NCBI GenBank assembly: GCA_011799875.1
Contig: CM022299.1
Span: 209,194,070 to 209,258,069, forward strand
Length of the DNA: 64,000 bases
Source of the DNA: Thinopyrum elongatum
Taxonomy: Eukaryota; Streptophyta; Magnoliopsida; Poales; Poaceae
Direction of reading: 5' to 3'
Positions 57,532 to 64,000 of the stretch are shown here, piece by piece. Each line of letters opens with the position of its first letter. The stretch's first letter is position 1. Made by a program: the position numbers and the translations under genes. The notes under the pieces were generated by a model. The model was not told the origin of the DNA. It saw nothing but the letters and a program-made list of their open reading frames with translations, and ran no database searches.

Positions 57532-59015
57532 AAGCTTCCTGTGGAACCAGGAACTTTTGTTCTCCATCTTACTCAGCCCTCCGTATCCCCGACAACAATG
57601 GCCCGGAAGAGGAGGAAATTGGACACTGGTAAGCCTCTCCCGGTAGAGCCTTTCGGGGCTCCTGGCAGGGACCCTGCTGGAAACAACTCCCCTTCGATTG
57701 CCGGGCTGCACCCTCCTGTCAGGCCACTGGTCCCCGCGGTAGAGGGATGCGCCCCCACAAATGAGGAGGTGCCGCTAGTCCTCGTTGCCGAGCCTCAGGC
57801 TCCAACTTGGGCAAGGCACATAGTCCATTTCCTCCAAACCGGAGAACTTCCCGAAGAGCAAGAAGAAGCTGAAAGAGTAGCCCAGAGGGCCAGTATGTAT
57901 CAGTTTGTCGATGACACACTATACAGAAGAAGGCCCAACGGTGTGAAATTGAAGTGCATCTACCGGGAAGGAGGAAAGGAACTACTGGCAGAGATACACA
58001 AAGGCATGTGCGGCTCCCACATTGGATCAAGGGCTTTGGTTGGGAAAGCATTCCGGCAAGGATTCTATTGGCCCACAGCCCTCCAAGATGCGGTTGAGCT
58101 CGTCACCAAGTGTGAAGCCTGTCAGTTCCATTCTAAAAATATCCATCTGCCTGCCCAAGCACTCCAGACAATCCCTTTGCCATGGCCATTATCGGTCTGG
58201 GGGCTCGATATCCTTTGCCCTTTCCCCCGAGCTGTCGGGGGCTTTGAATTCTTGTTCGTTGCAATCGACAAGTTTACAAAGTGGCTGGAAGTAGATGCTG
58301 TGAGAAAGGTGACTGCTCAGTCAGCTATCAAGTTCTTGAAAGGATTGGTGTGCCGCTTCGGGGTCCCTGCCCGGGTCATCACCGACAACGGCACCCAGTT
58401 CACGCCCTCGGAAGCAAGATCTCATTTGCCTCTGTCGCACATCCTAGAAGTAATGGACAAGCTGAGAGGGCGAATGCTGAAGTGCTGCGAGGACTCAAGA
58501 CAAGAATGTTTGATAAGCTGTGGAAGCATGGCAGACAATGGATCGATGAGCTACCGGTGGTTCTTTGGTCCCTCAGAACGACACCAAACCGAGCTACCGG
58601 GCAGACTCCCTTCTCCCTAGTCTATGGGGCAGAAGCAGTTATCCCCACGGAACTCATTTACGGGTCACCTCGAGTGCTTGCCTATGATGAAGTAGCGCAG
58701 GAACAGCACATGCATGACGATGCCGTGCTTCTCGAGGAGAACCGTCTCCAGGCTGCTACGCGTGCTGCACGCTATCAGCAAGCCCTGCGTCGCTATCATA
58801 GCCGCAGGGTTCATGCCCGATGTTTTGAGGAAGGCGACCTTGTACTTAGGCGCATTCAGTCCGCCAAGGGTACAAACAAGTTGTCGCCAAAGTGGGAAGG
58901 CCCTTACCGGGTAGTACGAGTCACCAGACTTGGCGCAGTCCGTCTGGAGAGCGGAGGTGGCATTCAATTGCAAAACTCATGGAATATTGAGCATCTCCGC
59001 AAGTTCTACCCGTAA
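57532..59015 (+). pseudogene. Element E integrase
   Basis: The HHCC zinc-binding domain reads HKGMCGSHIG ... TKCEACQF. Catalytic Asp residues are in VWGLDILCPF and VITDNGTQF. A small deletion near 58405-58415 changes the frame; the remainder (ASVAHPRSNGQAERANAEVL, containing the catalytic Glu) is open from about 58410 to the stop at 59013-59015. The C-terminal domain (GDLVLRRIQSAKGTNKLSPK) is complete. Without the deletion all three catalytic residues would be present. Confidence 0.88.
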
Positions 59016-60104
59016 GGCACGGCTATTGGGCCCTGCCCGGCAGCCACCCTTTTGTACAGGCCTTGCCTCAGCTGCATGTAACCCCTTGTACAAAGCCAGG
59101 CACAGACCCTGAGCAACAAAGATAAATGAAGCACTGGGGGCCCCCGACAAGCTGCATGCATGCATAAGCATATCATAAGCATCGCATGATTCATGTAGAT
59201 AGGTTGCATGATCATGTAGATAGATTGCATCTGGCATCATCTTCATTTGCATAAACTGCAGGCTCTTGCCATGGACTTAGTCCTAGGAAGAGGATGCGAA
59301 GACAAGCCAGCACTGCGGTCTTCGGCAAGCCAAACAGATAAGTTCCGTCTCTTATCCATACATGTTCCGTGAGTAGGACTTGTGCATATGAAAACCTCGC
59401 CGCTTCGGAAACAAAGGAACTCCCATCTACTGACACGAACGCTGCTTTGGTCAGGATGGTCGTAGAGGCCTTTGGCTGAAAAGGGTTGGCGGGGGGCTAG
59501 TCTCTCCCAATGGGTTCTGCGCCCGGCAGGCTCAGCCTCACGGCAGCAGTTCTATGGGAACCGGCAAGGTAGCTTACTGGGATCTACTTGTTTACATGAA
59601 AGTATGGAGGCGTTTCACCTCTGCATGGGTATCGTACATGCACAAGTGCCCGGCAAAGCTTATCTTTTTCATTAATATGCTGATCAACAAGTACAAATCT
59701 CATGGAACATAAACATGGATATGAGAGATTACATTATTTGAACTAAAATTTGGCAAGTGCCTACAGATTTAAGATTAAAAAAAGATAAGTGCCCCGTAAT
59801 GCCTTTTCTTGTCCCTCTCCTCCTAGGCACGATGGTAGAAGGCGAAGAGGGCGCGGTGGGAAGAGTGAATTGGCAGTTATCCGCCCATGCATTAAAGTCA
59901 TTCACGGGCTATTACAAGAATGGCCCCACCACAATTGGCATTGCACGGCACACGGGAAAACCGGAAACTGACCCGAGCTCAGGTTAATGAAGAAGCAAAG
60001 AAGATCTCAAAGGGCAGAGCCGCCCTTACATTTCTGCCTGTGCACTGGTTAGGGCCTACCCTGACGACGCCCAGCGGCATGTTCGTGCCAGGCCCGGGGG
60101 CTCC
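59016..60104 (+). other. 3' non-coding region of element E with polypurine tract
   Basis: No gene supported. Cccggca words recur. The polypurine tract ggcccgggggctcc lies at 60091-60104, adjacent to the LTR. Confidence 0.7.
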
Positions 60105-61008
60105 TGTCGGTGCAACAGACGCTGGGTCCATTGCACGGACTGTGCACAGGCCAGAGACAAGATTACAAGACCAAGATCAGACCAAACAAGGAGGATCAAT
60201 TCCTTTGAAGGATCCAAGTGCAAGTCGAGAAGGCCAAGGTAAGCCAGAGGAACAAGGCATCGCTAAGGGAAGGACCTACCTTGCCGGGCAGGCGAGCCCG
60301 GCAGGGTTGGGTTTTGCCCCAGAAGCAAGCTCCCAGATCGTCCCGGCAGGCCTGCCAGGGCTGGCGGAGGCAAGCCACTCCACCGCTCCACCTCACAAGT
60401 GACGCAAGTCATTAATCAAAGCGGTGTCGAGCTCCAAGGTGACTAAGTGGCTGCATCTTGCCACATGGCAGCCACTTTCTATAGCAAACACCTAAATATG
60501 ATACCCGTCCTGAGACGTGTCAAACGAGCAGGCGCGAAGCTGGCAAAACAGCCCGGCAGGACCTGTCGGGCGAGCTGTGATGTGACACTGAGCAGCGCAT
60601 TTAATGCACTCTGTCGGCCTGCAGAGTTAGATATGATAGCACTATTAGCTATCTAATCAGTACGCAAAGACTGATTTGCCACTGCGGTGACCCCTTAATC
60701 TATAAAAGGATGCCCATGGCGACCTTAGAAAGGGTTGGACCCTGGCATATTGATACGCGTAGCCACTCTCGCCCCCAGAGCGACCTTGCCAGGCGAGTGT
60801 GCTACGTCCATCACCATTATCCACCATCAATCCACCAAAGCAGGAGTAGGGTTTTAGGCCTCACGGCGGTCTGATCCTGGGTAAAGACTGCCCGTGTGAT
60901 CTCTGTCGTGCTGCGCGACACTTCTCCCCTCTTTGTGCAACGTGCCCATCCCCCCGCCGAACCAAAAGGGGCTCATGGACCCATAGGTGGCCGTGGTTTC
61001 CCATGACA
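60105..61008 (+). repeat. 3' LTR of element E
   Basis: 904 bp, tgtcggtgc to cccatgaca, near-identical to the left copy. The inverted repeat is altered at one base (cctgtcggg). Confidence 0.92.
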
Positions 61009-61013
61009 GAATC

Positions 61014-61772
61014 ATCCATGTTAGTAGCAAGAACAAATATTTTTCTAGATCTTTGCTTTTGGTGCTACATATTTGTATATGATCTGTGAATCATTGAGAT
61101 GCATTAACATGTTGATCTTATGTATGGGAATCGTACTAGTTGGTTGTGAATTTGGGCTACTGATGTGAACATATTACAATGCCAGGCCTGTGAGTCCCGT
61201 GTGAACATTTCGAACGGATCGGCTCTTACTACTGTGCACAACATGATCCTTATTTCTGTGTGCTCAGTGTTTACAAGTTACTAGCAGTTCCTTATTTCTG
61301 TTTGCTTAGTGTTTACAAGTTACTGATCGATCACTAGCTAGCCTACTAATACGCTCCTGGCAGTTTTAGTTGCGACGCAAGATCAGAAGGTGGCAGTTTT
61401 TTGAATAAAAATGCCTACCTCTGAAGAAACTGACATGCTGTTCTGAAGAAAATGCCATGCGAATCTGAAGAAACTGCCAGCAAAAACATTCACAAATGCC
61501 TTATGTCCCAGCGAATGTCCATCAGCTATTGTGATCCTACACCTACACTATCCGACCAACTCGATCCTACGTGAATAATGAGCGGATCACGCACGTACCT
61601 CATCTGGATGAATCGAGCACACTCGTTTGACGGTCATGCTGATGTGTGACCCAGCACGGACGGGACGCACCACTGATGGGACGGGACGGGACGACATGTC
61701 ATAATTTCAGTTTTCTAGTTTTCCACGGCAAGCTGGTGCGCTAAGCCATGCTTGCTTATGCATTGAATTCCG
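61014..61772. other. Non-coding DNA right of element E
   Basis: No gene. Repeats of ctgaagaaactgcca-type words at about 61425-61490; gacgggacgggacgg at 61664-61693. Confidence 0.5.
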
Positions 61773-62392
61773 ATGACTGCGATGACCATCGCGTTTCCCG
61801 TGACACGTTGGTTCACCTACCTTCCGCCTATAATTACTGGTTCCCGGCGTTCTCCGGTGGCACCATCACCCAACTTGCCCTATCCTCATAAGCCCCCACT
61901 GGCCCGACGTCGCTCGCCACTTGCCCTCACTCTCGCCATGTCCATCATGCCCCCGCCCATCCACAATAGGCGACGCCAAAGGCGGTCACCGCTGGAACTA
62001 GTGTTCGGTTTTTCACCGGAAGGCAGACGGAGGGAGGAGGCATTCTATCGGTCTTTAGATGGCAATGCGGAGGAGTAGCGTATCGCTGATTTGCGCCGCT
62101 AGCGGGGCATGGAGCAGCAGCGCACCGATGCTCAGAGTCGCGAGCAGAGCGCCCGCAACTGGGCCGACTACATGGAGGTCGGCGCCCGGCAAATAGCCCT
62201 GGAGGCTGTCGGGCACGCACGCGTTCGCGACGCCGAATTTTACTACCAGCTCGTCAAGTGGGTTTCCTGCTTAGAAGCTGAAGCTTCGGTGGACCACGCC
62301 GGCATGGAAAGGGCCAACGCGCGCGAGCAACGCGCCCTATCGCACCTCTGGCAAGTCCGAGGCGAGGAGGAGGACGTCGATGATGGCTTGTA
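61773..62392 (+). pseudogene. Unrecognised Arg/Glu-rich small protein, two in-frame stops
   Basis: One frame from ATG 61773 to TAG at 62390-62392 is broken by TAG at 62076-62078 and TAG at 62100-62102. The N-terminal part is Pro/Arg/Ser-rich; the C-terminal part is a long charged helix (SREQSARNWADYMEVGARQI, then LEAEASVDHAGMERANAREQ) with an acidic tail EEEDVDDGL. No domain recognised. The size and layout recall the broken ORF at 32954-33547 (low-complexity N-terminus, helical acidic C-terminus, two stops), but I see no sequence similarity. Probably transposon cargo. Confidence 0.45.
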
Positions 62393-63130
62393 GCGTGTAC
62401 CGCAGATGGCGGCCGGCATCGTCTAGTTAGCTAAGAGTAAGTTAGTACTTGTACACTACTAGAGTATTAGTGGGAGTAGATAGTTAACTTGGCTATGATG
62501 GTTGTCAACGTGGAAGTTCAGTACTCTATATCTGGATCAGACATGTTACTTTGCTCTGAATGTTGAACCTTCCATTTGAACGTATGGAATGGGCTATTTT
62601 TTTAAATGGGTTGTATTTGTCCGCCACGGGTTTAGAGGCTGACTTGTGGGCCTACTAGGTTGACGCGTACACAATCAGGAGATGATTGTACATGGAGAGG
62701 ATGACAGCAGGGACCCACCAGGGTCATGGTAGTACGCAAGCAAGTGCCTCCTTATTTCAAGCCAAAAAAATGGTTCCTCCTAATGGATTTCTGACATCTG
62801 GGTCCCATGCCATTGTCAACGTAGTCAATAAACGAGAGAATTGCACAACGAGCGACTGACACCAGGGACCCAGCAGCTCGCCCAGTTATTTTTGTTTTTG
62901 AGACGGAAGCAGGGTGTCAACTGGGCTGTGCGGGGCACTCTGGCCTGTCTAGCCATCCTTTTATTTTATGTTTACCACAAGACCAACCCAGTAGTTTTTT
63001 TTCTTTTTGAAAATGGCTAGCCCATTTTTTTTGTTCTTTTGCAGAATACCCAACCGAGGCCTACTTACTTTTGTCAGCCCTGCTGGGCTGCAAATCTTTC
63101 AAGACGAGGAGAGTTTCATTCGGCTCTCAT
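62393..63130. other. Non-coding repetitive DNA
   Basis: No gene seen. Contains cagggacccacca/cagggacccagca and similar words; probable DNA-transposon remnant. Confidence 0.45.
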
Positions 63131-64000
63131 CCAACCCATCACCGTCCAGCAAGCCTACAAAGGAAGTACTCACTTCCGGTGGTGAGCATCATGAAATTGG
63201 TGATGGAGGATGGTTGATGATGACGAAGACTGAAGATCCCCCTCTCTGGAGCCCCGAACGGGCTCCGGATCTGGCCTCCCGATGAAGAACAGGAGGTGGC
63301 GGCGGCTCTGTATTGTAAAACACGATGAAGCTTCCTCTCTTATTTTTTTCTCCAAAAATAGGATTTTATAGTGTCAGAATTAGGGTCAGCGGAGCCTCGT
63401 GGCCCCACTACCCACAAGGGCGCGCCAGAGGGGGGTGGCGCACCCTTGTGCCTAGTGGGCAGCTGGTCCCCCCTCCAGTGGGTCTTGGTTGCAGTATTTT
63501 TTTATTTATTCCAAAATAATTCTCCAAAAAGTTTTATCCAATTCTGATAACTTTTATTTCTGCACAAAAACAACACCATGGTAGTTCTACTGAAAACAGC
63601 GTCAGTCCAGGTTAGTTTCATTTAAATCATGCAAATTAGAGTCCAAAACAAGAGCAAAAGCACTAGGAAAAGTAGATACGACGGAGACATATCAACTCCC
63701 CCAAGCTTAACCCACTGCTTGTCCTCAAGCAATTCAGTTGACAAACTAAAAGTGATAAAGAAAAACTTTTACGAAGTCTTTTCTTCTTGTATCCATATAT
63801 ATGCTCAAATAGCACCCAGGTTTTCAGCAAAGATCATAACTAACCATGCGAACGATAACTCTTAGAAATTATATTCACTCATATCAATGGCATAATCAAC
63901 TAGCAAGCAATAATAAAATATCTTGAATACCAACACTTTGTCAAAACGATCATGATATAATATGACAATAGTGGTATCCCGCTAGCCCTTTCTGAGACCA
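63130..64000 (-). mobile_element. LTR retrotransposon F, truncated 3' LTR and start of interior
   Basis: The LTR tail runs from about 63130 to 63696 and ends acggagacatatca. It is followed by actcccccaagcttaaccc, a minus-strand polypurine tract of the same style as elements A and B. The interior 63697-64000 is non-coding 3' sequence. The LTR start is missing. A minus-strand TATA (ctataaaatcc, about 63362-63372) has a GC-rich hairpin at 63404-63459 just upstream. Confidence 0.75.

Larger units (their letters stand above)
53326..61008 (+). mobile_element. Tat-type Gypsy retrotransposon E, deleted in pol, TSD gaatc
   Basis: LTRs at 53326-54231 and 60105-61008 are flanked by gaatc at 53321-53325 and 61009-61013. 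A tRNA-Arg-type primer site (54236-54253) follows the left LTR and a polypurine tract (60091-60104) precedes the right one. Domains in order: gag, reverse-transcriptase C-terminus, a degenerate RNase H plus a second RNase H, integrase. Protease and the RT catalytic part are missing. The second RNase H and gag style are typical of the Tat lineage. Confidence 0.93.

Overview
The window looks like intergenic DNA from a large grass genome, most probably a Triticeae (wheat, goatgrass or barley type). The reasons are dense nesting of LTR retrotransposons with intact 5-bp target-site duplications, large CACTA transposons with subterminal repeat arrays, Stowaway-type MITEs with TA duplications, and GT-AG introns. 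No read-alignment or database search was possible; all family assignments rest on sequence reading and family knowledge.

Layout. 1-3024: 3' part of a Sirevirus-type Copia element (envelope-like ORF, polypurine-tract cluster, 3' LTR), sitting in a coiled-coil ORF of a CACTA element whose right terminus is at 11490. Inside that CACTA, 3824-11260 is a complete minus-strand non-autonomous LTR element (A; TSD gatgt). 11491-13446 is the 5' end of a Gypsy element (D). 13596-29617 is a full-length but broken minus-strand Gypsy element (C; TSD tcggt) of the same or a close family, split in its integrase gene by 15597-23031, a second non-autonomous element (B; TSD agcct). 29618-34763 holds CACTA-like subterminal repeats around an open RNase D/WRN-type exonuclease gene and a broken divergent ORF. 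From 34764 a third CACTA begins, with a GGCCCA-rich subterminal array and a spliced minus-strand gene behind it.

42196-49527 is the only gene-like island: an F-box/LRR/FBD pseudogene, an unrecognised 189-codon pseudogene, and a DUF295 (KIB1-4 beta-propeller) gene with one premature stop, plus MITEs and a foldback structure. 49528-53320 and 61014-63130 are repeat-rich non-coding DNA with a second small broken ORF. They flank a plus-strand Tat-type Gypsy element (E, 53326-61008; TSD gaatc) that has lost protease and most of reverse transcriptase. The window ends in the 3' LTR tail of another minus-strand element (F).

Functionally almost nothing here looks autonomous. The best candidates for an intact protein are the exonuclease (744 bp, open) and the gag/retropepsin ORF of element A. 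The most interesting patterns are shared architectures: two elements (A, B) with the same primer-binding site, polypurine tract and 3' non-coding chassis but unrelated ORFs; palindromic GC-rich structures just upstream of the TATA boxes in LTRs of four families; and PPT-like motifs multiplied in both the Copia and the A/B families.
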